64,000 bases of DNA from Pontederia crassipes (lineage: Eukaryota > Streptophyta > Magnoliopsida > Commelinales > Pontederiaceae): positions 43,964,991 through 44,028,990 of the forward strand of contig CM060195.1 of NCBI GenBank assembly GCA_030549335.1. The letters are read 5' to 3'. A program made the position numbers and the translations under genes. The notes under the pieces were generated by a model, which saw only the letters and a program-made list of their open reading frames with translations, did no database searches and was not told the origin of the DNA. Shown piece after piece: positions 24,600 through 37,639 of this stretch (the stretch's first letter is position 1; every line of letters begins with the position of its first letter).

Positions 24600-25430
24600 C
24601 ATGATGTCCTCTTCCTTTTTGCGGGAGATTCTTAAAATGAATTAAACAACTCAGTGCAACTTTAAATTTGGCATCTTACAATAAGATTCCTCAAACTAGT
24701 ACAGTAGTAATACTGTAGAGAAATTTCATTTTTTTTCTTTAGGTATATCGATAGTATTTTTTTTCTTTTTGCTGGTTTTATAAAAATAATAAAATAATGT
24801 CAAACCGATAGTTGATTGATCCAAAGATTGATTTTAAAAATACAGAAGCATCATATTTTGGTTTTTTATACTCTTGTTTCAAATTGAATTAGTCAGAAAT
24901 TAACAACGAATTAAACGGCAGAATTTATATTTACAAAAATCAGATGATGTCAATAAAATTATATTATACGAAGCGTTGACAAGGTAAATTACTTGGCCAC
25001 TGTCGCTTTCGGGATGATGAAGAATACCAACCGCAACCACCTCATCTAGTTTATGATCCGGGTTAGGGGTTGTATTGTATGAAATTTAAATATCAATATA
25101 ACATATTCGGATAAGTATTGGAAATTTGGAGTAGGTAAAAATAATAATATAATATTCTATTGCGAGGAAACTCGGGAGAAAAGATAATTAACATTAATGA
25201 ATTTGAACAATGTCGTCTTTGTTACTGATAATTGACTCGTAATCTCCATTAACCTTATACCCAATGTCTATAGGAGGATAATTTTTTTTCTTTTCTTTTT
25301 GCACATATATGTTTTTTTCTTATGATTAAGCTTGCATATCGCCACATTTTACAGTCTGTCTTCTGATATTTCTACTTCATTTTGATTGTATTAATGCTAG
25401 TACCGGTATGTTTAAATGGTGATCGTGTAA
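24600..25430. other. AT-rich promoter-side region of the GDSL gene
   Basis: No gene seen. A weak TATA-like TTATATGA on the minus strand at 24586-24594 lies about 100 bp upstream of the GDSL start codon. Confidence 0.4.
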
Positions 25431-26869
25431 CACTACAAGAAAATTGCGACGGATTTTTCGACGGTTCCGTTTCCGACGGATTTTTCGACGGTTATGACCG
25501 TCGAAAATAATTTATATTATTATTTAATTTTTTGACGATTAGGAACGTCGATATTTCCGACGGATATCCATCCGTCGTAATTTCCGACGACTTTTCTGAC
25601 GGTTACGACCGTCGGAAATAAAAAATTAAATTATGTATTTTTTATATTATTATTAAATTTTTTCGACGGATTTTCCGACGGTCACGACCGTCGGAAATAA
25701 AAAATTTAATTATATAATTTATTATATTATTATTTAATTTTTCAACGATTAGGAACGTCGATATTTCCGACGGATATCCATCCGTCGCAAAATCCGCCGC
25801 AATTTCATAAAGGTCGTAACCGTCGGTAAATGTATAATAATATCATATAAAAAGTATTTTATTAATATAACTAGCGACGGTCCAAACCGTCGCAATTACC
25901 GACGGTTTTGACCGTCGGTAACGAGTAAAATAAAAAATAATCATTATATATAACTAAATATATTTTCGACAGTCACAATCGTCGGTAATTATAAAACTAT
26001 TTAATATTTACGTTTTCGACGGTCGAAACCGTCGATAATTAAAATTTCGTTATCCCGCTTTTTTTTCCCTTTTCCCGCTTTCTTTCTAAATTTTTTTTCC
26101 TTTATATATATTCCTCCTCCCTCTTCTCTCTCTCTCCCTCCTCCCTCCACTCCTCTCTCTCTCCCTCCTCTCCTCTCTCTCTCTCTCCCGGCCGCGAGCA
26201 CGCTCTCCCGCGCCGGACGTCGGCGACCCTCCCACGCCGGACGTTCGGATCCGGCCGCCTGACGGCGGATCGGCCGTCGGGCGTTCGGATCCGAGCCGCC
26301 TGGCGGCCGATCCGGCCGCCGGGCGTTCGGATCCGGCCGCCTGGCGGCGGATCCGGCCCCAGCGGCCGGAGCTGGTCGCGGCCCGATCCGGCCGCTAATT
26401 TTTTTTATATTTAAAAAATTATTTGCGACGGTTGCGACAGTCAAAAGATCGACCGTTGCCCTGCCCGTCCAAAGTTTCGACAGTTGCGACCGTCGAAAAG
26501 TTGCGACGGCTCGAACCGCCGGTCTTTTCCGGCGGTTGCAACCGTCGAAAATTTCGACGGTTCGGACCGCCGGCCTTTTTCGGCGGTTGCAACCGTCGGA
26601 AATTTCGACGATTCAGACCGTCGGGGACTTTTCCGACGGTTGCAACCGTCGGAAAATTTCGACGAGTCAAACCGTCGGGGACTGTTCCGACGGCCAGAAC
26701 CGTCAATATTTTCGACGAATTTTTTCAACCGTCGCAAATCCGATTGCAACGAGCGTTTTTTCGACGGATCGATTCCGACTAAAAAACCGTCGGTAATTGC
26801 GTTACCGACGTTTTTCGGGCTGATTACCGACGATCTGGACCGTCGGTAATCAGCGTTTTTCTAGTAGTG
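25431..26869. mobile_element. CACTA (En/Spm) non-autonomous element, complete
   Basis: Starts CACTACAAGAAAA and ends TTTTTCTAGTAGTG, the two ends being imperfect inverted repeats, with a 3-bp target duplication TAA on each side (25428-25430, 26870-26872). These are all hallmarks of CACTA elements. At 1,439 bp it has no transposase. Both flanks are packed with direct and inverted copies of CCGACGGT/ACCGTCGG, the usual subterminal transposase-binding arrays. The centre (about 26100-26395) holds a CT-rich run and a GC-rich tandem repeat. Open frames here are repeat artefacts. Confidence 0.95.
26241..26365. repeat. GC-rich tandem repeat, about 41 bp x 3
   Basis: Three units, each starting GTTCGGATCC (26243, 26283, 26325) followed by a GCCGCCTGGCGGC palindrome, within the centre of the CACTA element. 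Confidence 0.8.
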
Positions 26870-26959
26870 TAAGTTTCTGTTCCCAGGGAAAGACAATTTA
26901 CATTTAACCAATCTATTTGGCATTCAAGAATCATATTTTGCTAATTAATTATATTTTAT

Positions 26960-27462
26960 CCAATTAATCAAGGTATTTTCTATCATGAAATGAACGGTGA
27001 TTAATAAGAGTACGATTGTGCTACCCATAAAAGAAGTAGCACAAACATTAAACCCTTTCTTGAAGGAAAAAATGATTGTAATACCCCTTTTAAGGGTAGC
27101 ATCATGTTATCCCTATTAATCATCGTCCGTTTCATGATGAATGGTAGATTAAAAAATTGTCCAATTAATCAAGTCACCTTCCATCATGAAATGAACGATG
27201 ATTAATAGGAGTACGCTGGTGCCACCCCATAAAAGAAGTAGCACAAACATTAAACCCTTTCCTGAAGAAAAAAATGATTGTAATACCCCTTTTAAGGAGT
27301 AGCATCATGATACCCCTCATTGTCCGTTTCATGATGGATGATGGATTAAAAATTTGTCCAATTAATCAAGTCATCTTCCATCATGAAATGAACGGTGATT
27401 AATAAGGGTATGATGGTGCTACCCCATAAAAGAAGTAGCACAAACATTAAACCCTTTCCTGA
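26960..27462. repeat. About 200-bp tandem array, 2.5 units, MITE-like
   Basis: Units begin CCAATTAATCAAG at 26960, 27161 and 27358; the third is cut after about 105 bp. Within a unit, CATCATGAAATGAACGGTGA on the left is mirrored by a TTAATCATCGTCCGTTTCAT type sequence on the right, so each unit contains a small inverted-repeat element with a conserved middle (AAAAGAAGTAGCACAAACAT). Non-coding. Confidence 0.85.
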
Positions 27463-29650
27463 AGCCTCATATTAAATCAATTCGAATATACATATTGTGC
27501 TACATACGAGCCATATGTTCTTACCATCATATACTATCCACATGCAAATTGACAATCTCTCGGCCAGGTCTCTTGATTTCTCACAATTTGGGGACTCCAC
27601 AGTGAATAATTGACATGCATCGGATTTAACCAGAACTAGTGGCATTGATTAATACTCTAATGCGTACAAGTAGTCAATTTTTTTGAACCGTGAAGTATGG
27701 AAGTCCAACAACGTTTGATTGTTTTTTTTTTTTATTTAGAGAGGAGAGCATTAAATTGTTGTCTCCAGTAATGGCTCCATCTCAAGAGAACTTATTAATG
27801 ACATGCCAGTATATATAATAGTATAATACAAGGACACTCAATAGACAATTTATGACCTATGAACATCTATTGCAATTGTGGCATAGATCATAATGCAAGT
27901 TGTAAATGGAGATCCATATCATACAACCATCGTGCATTCTAACCAGCGAATATATATTTTTAAAAATGTTTCCTTGTCATATTAGCCACATGTAGATGAT
28001 GCTACATATGTTATGATGTATATCAAGGCCACTTGAGCTTGATGGGATGCAGAATATTATCATCCACAAAAGTTCCTTAGTTTGTGATTACTTGTGGGTG
28101 GTGATGAGGAAGTGATCCATTGACCTCATGTTTTTTAAATCAAATATGTATTGTTTTTTCCCCTAATCAAACTCTTGTGAACATTTCGAATACCGTACAG
28201 CCAATAGCTCGTCCTCGTTGACTAAGATCAAGGATTCTTTAATAAGATACCCTCGTGTTCTTAGAAAATTCTGTGCATTGTGGTCCACAGGAAACAATTA
28301 TGAGATCCATGAATTAAATTAACAACTGCGTTAATTGCTCATGTGCCCACGAGCAATATAATTTTTCACCTACCCAAACCAATTGAAACAAATAAAACAG
28401 TTTGGGTGAGATGATAATTGAGAAACCGATGCAATGGAAGACTTTGCAACAAGCAACAAAGAAATCAAATAAGAGTTATCAGGACTTAACTATCAGGTGC
28501 GAGTACTAAATAAAAAAAAAAGAACAAAAAAATATTTGGAAAAAAATGAAATAGAAAAAAAAACATAGGAATGTGGGAAGAATTAGATTTAAATGGGCAA
28601 GCATGTTCAAGGCCAGAAGAATAACTTTGCATGCTGCCAAAGTGAGTAATAGAACTGCAACTCCAATTTGAGAACTTAGATTGAAACTTCATACAAATAT
28701 GAGCATAAGAAAAATAGAACCTTTTTTTTTGTAAAAATAGAACCAAGTTTGAACCTTGAACTGCAAATTGAGAAAAGAGGGTTGGCTGCAAAGTTGAATT
28801 TTTCATCTAATCTAACACTACAATGTATGCAAGAACAACGAACAAGTACTTGTGCACTAGCTCAGTTCTTTCATGCTAAAATAAAATAGCAGCTCTAGTC
28901 CTTTTAAACTATTTGCAGAGTCACTGGAACTGGCAGCAGGTTCTTTTAAATTGAGGAAGGTTGAGTTGGCACTATGCCAAGACATCAGATATTCTGCCTT
29001 ATTTGGCGTCATGAGATACTGTTTCTGGTGTGGACAGATCATACATCAGAGATTCTCATGACATTTCTCAGAACAAAAAAGAAAAACATATACCACATTA
29101 CAAACACATACCACCAAACTAGAGCAGAATTTATGCCCAATACAGCAAGTGGTGTATGAGTATAATAAATTTTGTCACACACAGATACAAGTAACCTGTC
29201 AATCCCCCAAATGGACTCTTTTCCCATGGACACCTTTCTACTCCAATTTCAGTTGATTAGAGTTACATTTATGATTGTGGACTTAATCAAGAAACCAAGA
29301 TTAGAGTACAACAGCATATTAAAACAATCCCAGGATAGGGATTCCAAAACCAAGGATCAAAACTTTGGGTAGGCATGAATGACAACTGAACCAAGTAAAA
29401 GTGCAAATCATGATACTTCAAGGTATGGATGGGAATGCTGCTCTCTTGCAGTGGGACATTTAATAGATCAAAAGAATGAAGGAAACAAAAACATTACCTC
29501 CGGTGAAAAAACACAAAACAAAACATTTTCTGAGGATGAAGATGAAAGGACGCCTAATGGATTTTGCTAGACATCCATAACAAAAAGAGGGGGCAAAATA
29601 CCTTCTCTTATACACTTGGGCAACAAAGTACAGGTTTTCCATTAGCTCTT
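27463..29650. other. Intergenic region, 3' of the DUF455 gene
   Basis: No gene seen. The last few hundred bases before 29651 are likely 3' UTR of the DUF455 gene. Confidence 0.55.
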
Positions 29651-32600
29651 CTATCTTGAATTCTCTCTTTCCATGGCGATGATGCAAGCTAACCTATCAT
29701 GTACCTGAAACAGAAATTTCAATCTGTCATATCTACCATCCAGGCTAATAATGCAAACAACACAAGGAAAGTATCTCATAGTTTTACATTTACCTCTGAG
29801 AGCTTAATCTTGGACTTGGTCTTAGATGTGGTGTCATACCTGAATCCATAGCAAGTTCTTTATGAGAACTCAACTAAAGCTTAAATCATTCATAGAAACA
29901 GAAAACCTACCATTCACGAGGAATCCCAGCTTCATCACGAGCAGGATAGTTGAAAGGGCCCTTCAACTCCACATCATACTCCTCCAACAAATTTATATGG
30001 TTGAAAAAGAAATATATATACTTGCTGCAACGATTTCCATCATTACGAACTTAGCATTTACTTACCTTTAAAGGTATCACAAGGAATCCGTCCAAGTTTT
30101 TCACAAACTTGGAGGAACCAGTGTACTCCGACTGCAACATGTGCCACTTCTTCCTCAGCAATCTTGCCCACTATATTAGATGTCCTGTGGTCTCCAAAGC
30201 CAACTAACTTCTGGACTAATCTTGGTCCTGCATCAAGGCCTCTAGCTTCCTGAACAGCTCCAGCCATAGCAAAAAAGAGCATCAAGGCATGGATGAAAGA
30301 ATCTCATTAAGAAAGTTTCCAGAAGCATAGAAAAGAAATGCTGAACACAACTATTTGACGTTGTCCATCTATGTGAAAAGACATATTGCCAACCTCAGAT
30401 AACTTAGAACACCTGAACTAAAGGAATGACCACCAAGCGGGCAGAGACATCTCCAGAGGATTTCGCACACTCTTTCCACAACATATTATGGGCTGGCATG
30501 TCACCGTAGCTGTTTACAGAGAGATAAAATGTGGATTAGTTGCTACCTTCATTACAAATTACAACATTGTTCTTGTTAAAAAAATTTACAAAATTGTTTA
30601 TCCAAAAACATATCATAAAATTGTGGATCTTTTTGTGTATAATCTTCCCATAATATGAGAAATTGTGGCTACTGTATGCATCTTCTTTTTTATGTTACAA
30701 GCAGCAAGATGAGAAATAAGGTTGCTCTTGTTCCTGTTCTTGTATCTTTCTGGAAATTCGAACAAGTTTCTACAATAAAATGATCTATGCCCATCCTTGT
30801 ATTACCATCATTACGAAGTACCATTCCAGGATAAACAAGTTTTTCTGTCCCGACTTGGATATAATCTGCATCAAGACAAGGCCTCATTTAAAAAAAAAAA
30901 ACTGGCTAAAATTGGGCCATGACTGGATCTACGAAATAAGATCTAGATTTTGTCTCTCAAAAAAAAATCTAGATTTTGTCCTGACCCAATCCTGATTTAT
31001 GAATTTATACATAAAATAATCTTCATGCATTGTAAAATGTACATATTTGTTATATTTTATGTCGTAATGATTATCTTAGTCTAATGTTCAAACAGGCATA
31101 TTTTTTTGAAGGAAAAAACAATACCAATATTAAGATAATGATAATTACATATTGTTTTCATTAGGTCAATAATTACTAATATTCAGTAAGTTTACTTGTG
31201 TTCAAATTTTATCTTATTTTAGTAGAAGAAGAATAAAATAATATAAAAAACTAGGGCATCTCGCTTTTGTATTCTGTGTCAAATTGGGACAACTTGGTAA
31301 TGATTTGATTCGGACTGGAATGGATCCCCCCTTCTCTCTAGTAAAGACCAGGTCAAGATAAGGATGAGGCTATCCTAATGTTGAACCCAAATTTGCTCAC
31401 TCCTAATGCTTCTTATGGAATTGGTCTATCTTTTGGGTAAGTATCAATATCTCAGATTGAATATTTTATTACTGCTCCTCTTGGTTTGCGAAGATTCGAA
31501 GTGTGAATAAATAGTTGCAAGAATGGTATCCTAACTATATCGGTCTAAGTAACCTTGGTGGGCTAATTTCCTCATCTTTTCGTAGAGTATTTTTTTTCTC
31601 ATATTTTACAGAAAAGTATCATAGATTGCAGCATGGCCCCTATCAGATATATTGACAAACACATAAAGTTGTCTTTAAGGAAGAAAATTGTAGGTTGAAT
31701 TATGGAACAGGACCTTGCAGCCTTTCTTATCAGTTATCACTAACCTGTTGAGTAGAAGGGCACAAGCAAAGCAACTGCAAAATCTGAACATTGTCGAAAA
31801 AAGATTTGCACGAGTATACACGAAAGGGTTTCTTATGAAGAGAACGCGTGTAACACCCCCTTAACCCGTCCCACTTATAAACCATGATCACCTTCGTGTT
31901 GTCCATGTGAGACTATTATCTTTGATCTTTTTCTACCTTGGGTTCTTACAACACAGGCTTGTCCCTAGTCGGCCCACATTTTTGCCTATGAACCACAATT
32001 ATACTTGAGTCTTGGCAAGAAGATGCAAACATTCTATTTTGGACAAGGAGATGCATACATGCTTCATGTGTTCTTTTTTAGACATTTTACATGCATGTGG
32101 TTCCTCGGATTGGTTCCAAATTTGGCTTAGGGGAACAAGACAATTGCCTTTATGATCAGTCAGTGTCATGCAAGAGAGCTTCATTGTTGAAAATGAAATT
32201 ATGGGAACAGGATTGAATGAACAATTCAAATGAAATGCACTTTTTGGGTGGGTATAAATTTGAATATGTCATCTTGCTTCAAAGATGAAGGTGGTCAATA
32301 TCTGCATTGCTGCATGATATGATTATCTTGCAAACGCCACTGTGCCATACTTTATCTTTATTCAGTCGGTGGAATTACCTGAATCCAAGTTCATTGAGCC
32401 TCTGCGAGCACCAAGCAAAATGCCGGCTCTCGTCATCAGCCACACGAGCGAAATCAGCAAAGAACTGATCACCAAGTTCTTCCCTCAGCGGCGAGAAGCG
32501 CACCACCGTGTCCCAGGCGAGGTCCATAGCGTTCAGCTCAACATGTGCCAAATTATGGAGCATATATGCATTCAGAGGAAACCCAGAGCTCTTCGGAGTC

Positions 32601-33171
32601 GGTACCTCCTTCGTAGGCACCTGCAGGAATCCAACCCAAACAACTCGTTCGACGAAATGCCTCACATTAACAGTCGAAAACAAACGAGCCGACGTACCAA
32701 CGGAGGGTTATCGGGGCGGGCGGGGAGATATGGGGGCGCGGCGGTACCGACCGGGAGCACGTCCCGGAGCCAGCGGGAGAAGGCGAGGTGGGAGAGGCGC
32801 GACTTGGCGAGCGGGTCGGCAGTGGATAGGACCAGGGCGCCGAACTCGGCGAGGGAAGAGGCGCGGTCGCCGTCGTCGGCGGCGACTGTCTCCTCGGGGG
32901 CTGAGGAGGTGGGACCGCGAGGGCCCCAGATGCGGTCGTCGTTGGGCGGGGCCGCGCGCCAGGCCTCGAGGCCGGACCACGGTCGCGGCGGCTGAGGGGG
33001 GACGGAGACAGAGGAGACAGATGAGGAGATGGACGCCGTGCAACGAGGCCGAGGGAGGAGGACGAAGGACGAACCGGAGGAGGAGAAAGAGAAGGGGAGG
33101 GTGGTGGCAGCAGAGATGGGACGAGCAGGTGCAGGCCGTAGCAACGGCAGTACGCTACGTACTGTGAGCAT
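29651..33171 (-). CDS. DUF455 family ferritin-like protein
   Basis: Seven exons in order: 33171-32698, 32620-32379, 30509-30413, 30249-30066, 29992-29911, 29839-29794, 29704-29651. They join in frame to 392 residues. Residues 1-45 are Ser/Arg/Ala-rich and may be an organelle transit peptide. The DUF455 core follows (GFPLNAYMLHNLAHVELNAM), with carboxylate-bridged di-iron-type ligands Glu186, E-x-x-H at 222-225 (DDESRH), Glu272 and a second E-x-x-H at 305-308 (EEEVAH), as in the MiaE/ferritin-like superfamily. The cellular role is not known to me; homologues are annotated only as uncharacterised. All splice sites are GT-AG except that exon 5, placed by homology and frame, is preceded by AA (29993-29994). 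If that site is not used, translation ends just after residue 332 and the last 60 residues are lost. Intron 2 is about 1.9 kb. The start is the first Met of the frame. Confidence 0.85.
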
Positions 33172-36100
33172 TTTGGGGGTGCCCCGTGCGTCAGATACTC
33201 AGATAGAGAGTAATGGCCATGGAAGGACAACGGAGCCCCTTAAATCTGTTAATTAGAAAATGGTTGTGTTGGTAACGTTTAATTTAAGTAACTTATTTTT
33301 GTTAAAAAAATGTGCATAATGTTATTTTCGTTGTCTTTTGACTGATCCAATGAATATTTATATTTGAATTTTTTATTTAATCTCTAATTAATTAAAAATT
33401 GCCAAATTTTCATTTAAACTTTTCAACTATTCAAAATGAGATGAGCTCAAAACAAACATGACATTTAGATCACACTTTCTATTCTTGGCCCGCGTGGATA
33501 GGGAAAAACATGGAGCAAGATCTTGATCTGTTTTTTTAATCAAATATCTATTTTTCTTTTCTTCCTTTCTTTCCTTTTTTTTTTTTTTTGACATGGACGG
33601 GTGTAAGAAAATTCATTTATTCTTGGTGTCACCTATTGGAACACTTTTAGTGAAGAAATGTTTAACCCTTCAAACATCTAAATGTGCTCAACCCTTCAAA
33701 TATCTAAATGAGCCCAAAGTTAAAGTGGATAGTAATTTATGGTCTTGGAGCGAATACTGATCAAAATATTTCATAAATATAGTGATTGTACTAGTTAGTG
33801 ATTATATAAATTACATTCTCCTATGTATAAGAATTTCTTATTAAATAAATTATTTTATTTATTATTATAAAATCATTTAAATTTATTTATAATATTATCT
33901 TCACAAGAAAAATAAAAAACTAAAAATAAAATAAAAGATCATTTTATGCTAATAAGACAAAAAGAGGAAGAAGTAATATGTTTAAATTATTAAATATTTA
34001 TTTAAAGGGAAATGTTTAAACACCGCAGATTAATGGATATCGCTTATAAAGTTTAGAGAGTAAAATTTAAATTCTACTTCAAAGGTATCAGTACGAAATA
34101 ATGTAATAGAATTAAAATTTGGTTCTATATTCAAACTTTAAAGAGTTGTACGTGTATTTCTCACGGTACTTATTACATTGTAATAGTTATAGTCATGGAT
34201 TGTAATTTAGCATTTAGTGCTTGCCTCCAACAAAAATAAACCTTTTGTTGAATAATAAATGTACATCTATATATTATTGGAATGCGACAGAAGGTACGCG
34301 GATAATGTTTCTGGGCCAAGCCCAATAGATCTACATATATTGAATGTTGTGGAAATAATCTGGACCTTCGTGAGCCTGGGCTTTAACCTGCTTCTTTGTC
34401 CTAAATCTTAATTAGCAAAAATATATATAATTTATTGTTAAGCAATATATACATCATATATATATATATATATATATAAGAGGTGGATCATTCTTTTTGT
34501 AGTGTGTGTATATTAAGGACGGATTGGTAAATCATGAAATATCTTATTATTTCGAAAATAATGTCAAACATCGTTGAGAATAAAAATATATCGATCAAAC
34601 TTCATTTTTTATCATGTTGAAAAATGTAGTACCATCATTTTTATCCGCACAACAAGAATATTTATATTCATTCAAAATAAAAGAATAGCCTTATTCTCAT
34701 TGTTTCCACTTTTAAATTATTTATTTTATTTTTTTATAATTTTACCATATATTATTATTTTTGTATTAGCAATATTAATAAATGTAAACTAGTTGTATTT
34801 TAAAATTATGATACTCTCGAACCAAATGCTACTATTAATAGGATTTACTTTTTCAAGAATATCATAATCTATTAATTTATTTCCATCGAAAATATTCTCC
34901 AACTAAACAGGGTGTAAGAAAAAAATAAAAAAAAAAGAACCTAAAAATTTGACTCAGATTTTTTTTACATTAAAAAATCTTGGAGGTTTTTAAAATAAAA
35001 AAAAACACTCAAGGAGCCCGATGAAAATATACGTAATTAAAATTTTATAAAATAAATATTGATATTATATTTTAAATATTTATAAATATATAATTGCTGA
35101 ATAAACTTGTTATTTATCTTATAATATGCATAGAAAATTAATATAAGGTATAAATGGCACTATTACAATATCGAACATATCTTTTTATGAAATAATATAA
35201 GTCGTTACTTTATGAAATAAAATATCTCTTTATATCATTAATCTTTTATTATAAATATATAATATAGGGTCACAAAAAAAGCATTGGAAAAAATTGATAA
35301 GGTTTTTTAATTTTAAAAACTCAATCAAAATATATAGGATGGGGTTTTTAACGCAAAAATCCATCCGACCCATACCGATTTCACTCCTATAATTGTATAG
35401 TCGGCATAAAATTCCACTTACTAAAATAAGAAAAAGAATATAGTTAATTTTTATTTATTCTTGTCAAAAACCATATTGAATCTCGTTATAATCATGAGGA
35501 ACAAAATTGATTGATAAGTAATTCTTACTTTTAATAAGAATTATTAATCCCAAGCTCAAATTCTCCCCCAAAGAAATATACTTTAAAATTAATAAAGCAT
35601 ATTTTACTAATAATAGAAAAGAGCCAAACAACTGTTATGTTAACAAGGTTACCAAAAACTTGTTTTAATATTTAAAAACTTATGTTTTTACGTTTTTAGG
35701 GTCTAAAAACGTTTTGAATCGTTATGAAATCGGAAATATGGGTTAATTAGTTAGCTTCAAATGTTGGTTAGTTCGAATCCTGCTAACCGCATTTTTGTAT
35801 CTTTTTCTTTCCATTTCTCTTTCCACTAATATATTTAATTATGCTAACATTTTAAAATTTATGTAATTAAAAGAGAAAAAATGGTTAACCAGTATAATAT
35901 TAAGTGATGCATGGATATTAGATTGTCAAATAACTTTTATTTTTTTATTTCATTCTTTAAACCATAATGTTTAAATACAAATTAAATCATATGATGAAAG
36001 AATAAGATAATAGTTATGGTGGTGATAACAAATAATAATACTTTAAAAATAAAACAATCTTATAAAAGAGTTTACTAATTAATATTATTACATATATTAT

Positions 36101-36862
36101 TTTGCACTTAAATTTATCAAATTAATTATACAAATTTATGGAACTCTACAATTGATTTCAAACTTGTTGTGAGCTTATAATTGTAAACTTTGATTAGCTG
36201 ATTATTCATAACATTTTTAAAATTTTAAATTATCATTAATATATTTGATGTTATTTTAAAAATATTACTATTAAATTAATAGATACTTAACGTATTTACG
36301 TATCACAAAATAAGTTTACATAGAAAGTCAAATTTGACAACTTTGATGTTAAGTAGTACACATTTTTTTCGTGTTAAATTCAATATTCCTACACGATGAA
36401 ATTCATAATCTTAAAATAAATAAATCTAAGATTTAAAACTCCTAATTCGAGCCAACAAAAGTTGAAGCGGTAATTGACTTCTTTTCGCTTAAGCAAAATC
36501 TTGAATTTGAGCTCCTGGGAATGTAAAAAAAATTTATTGAGAGTCACGTTTGTTGGTGTTAAGAATGCGACACGAATGATCTAATTGAATTAATTTTATG
36601 AATAATATGCTAAAAAAGCGTCGCACTGAGTTGAACCATTTACTTATCAGACATCAAAGTTCACAATAAGATTATATTCTTACTTTTTTATGCCAAACAA
36701 ATTGACGAGTCCCGCTTTAATTATTATGAAACATGAGAGCAGCTTCTTAGGTGAGGCGGAATACGTTTGTTCATGTCTAGTTAATAAAGTGAAACTATAT
36801 TTATTACGATGGGGTTATAATGATTTTGTTATGAAATAAAATATATTTATCCTACCACTCTT
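33172..36862. other. AT-rich intergenic region
   Basis: Promoter side of the DUF455 gene followed by very AT-rich spacer. No gene seen. A TTCGAATCCTGC motif near 35770 resembles a tRNA B box, but the arms do not pair. Confidence 0.55.
34456..34478. repeat. (TA)n microsatellite
   Basis: TA dinucleotide run. Confidence 0.9.
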
Positions 36863-37510
36863 AGGCTCTGTTTAATTGAGAGCAAATTATCGAAACATTG
36901 GCTTTCAAATGTTTTGCCAAATAAAAGTTTTCGTTACGTGATTTTGACCAAAAGTTTTAGCTTTGGGTAAGAACTTTTTTATTTCTCTTTTTTTGACCGT
37001 CAACTTTTCACTTTTTTTTTCTTTTTCTTCAACTCCTTAACTTCATTCACTTTTTTAATTATTTTATAATGTAAGTATACATTATTTAATTATTTATTAA
37101 TACATTATTAGTCATCTTATAAAATAATTTATTAAATGTTATTAATTAAAAATTATAAAATATTTATTTCTAATAATTAATAAATATTTTATTAATTAAC
37201 CTATTCAAATATTTTTTAAAAAACTATATTATATTTGATCTTAAAATGTACTTAAATTATAATATTAATAATATTTAAAAAATTTAATCAAAGTAAATAA
37301 AAATAATATTAATAATATAACAATTTATGTAAATTATAATATTAATAACATATTCTTATTTACTATAATTTTATACCTTATAAAATAATAAGTTATTTTT
37401 TAATTCGTATTTTTTATTTAAACACTTATTAAAATTTATCTATTAAATCAACTTTTAAAATCCTCTCAATCACAATTTTTCATCCAAATATTAACTTAAA
37501 TTTTTCTATC
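36863..37510. mobile_element. MITE-like non-autonomous element, copy 2
   Basis: Collinear with 11826-12475 over most of its length, in the same orientation, with many substitutions. The left edge GGCTCTGTTTAATTGAGAGC differs from copy 1, so the true ends are uncertain. No coding capacity. Confidence 0.65.
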
Positions 37511-37639
37511 AATTTGATATTAAACTCGACCCTAAAAATTTTTATCTCCTCGAGTTCTTCACTCGTCTTCAAATTTTTTTAATTATAAAAGAAGCCCAAG
37601 AATTTAAGATGAATCTCAAAAAATAAAAATACACGTCGT

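Noticed and set aside
26001-26849. Arg/Pro-rich open frames on both strands
   Set aside because: They lie entirely inside the complete CACTA element and reflect its subterminal repeats and GC-rich centre.
32667-33230. Several long open frames in alternate frames and on the plus strand over the first DUF455 exon
   Set aside because: They are shadows of a GC-rich coding exon; only one frame joins through splice sites to the conserved DUF455 core.
35755-35795. tRNA-like TTCGAATCC motif
   Set aside because: The flanking bases do not form the T-stem or acceptor stem; no anticodon arm is visible.
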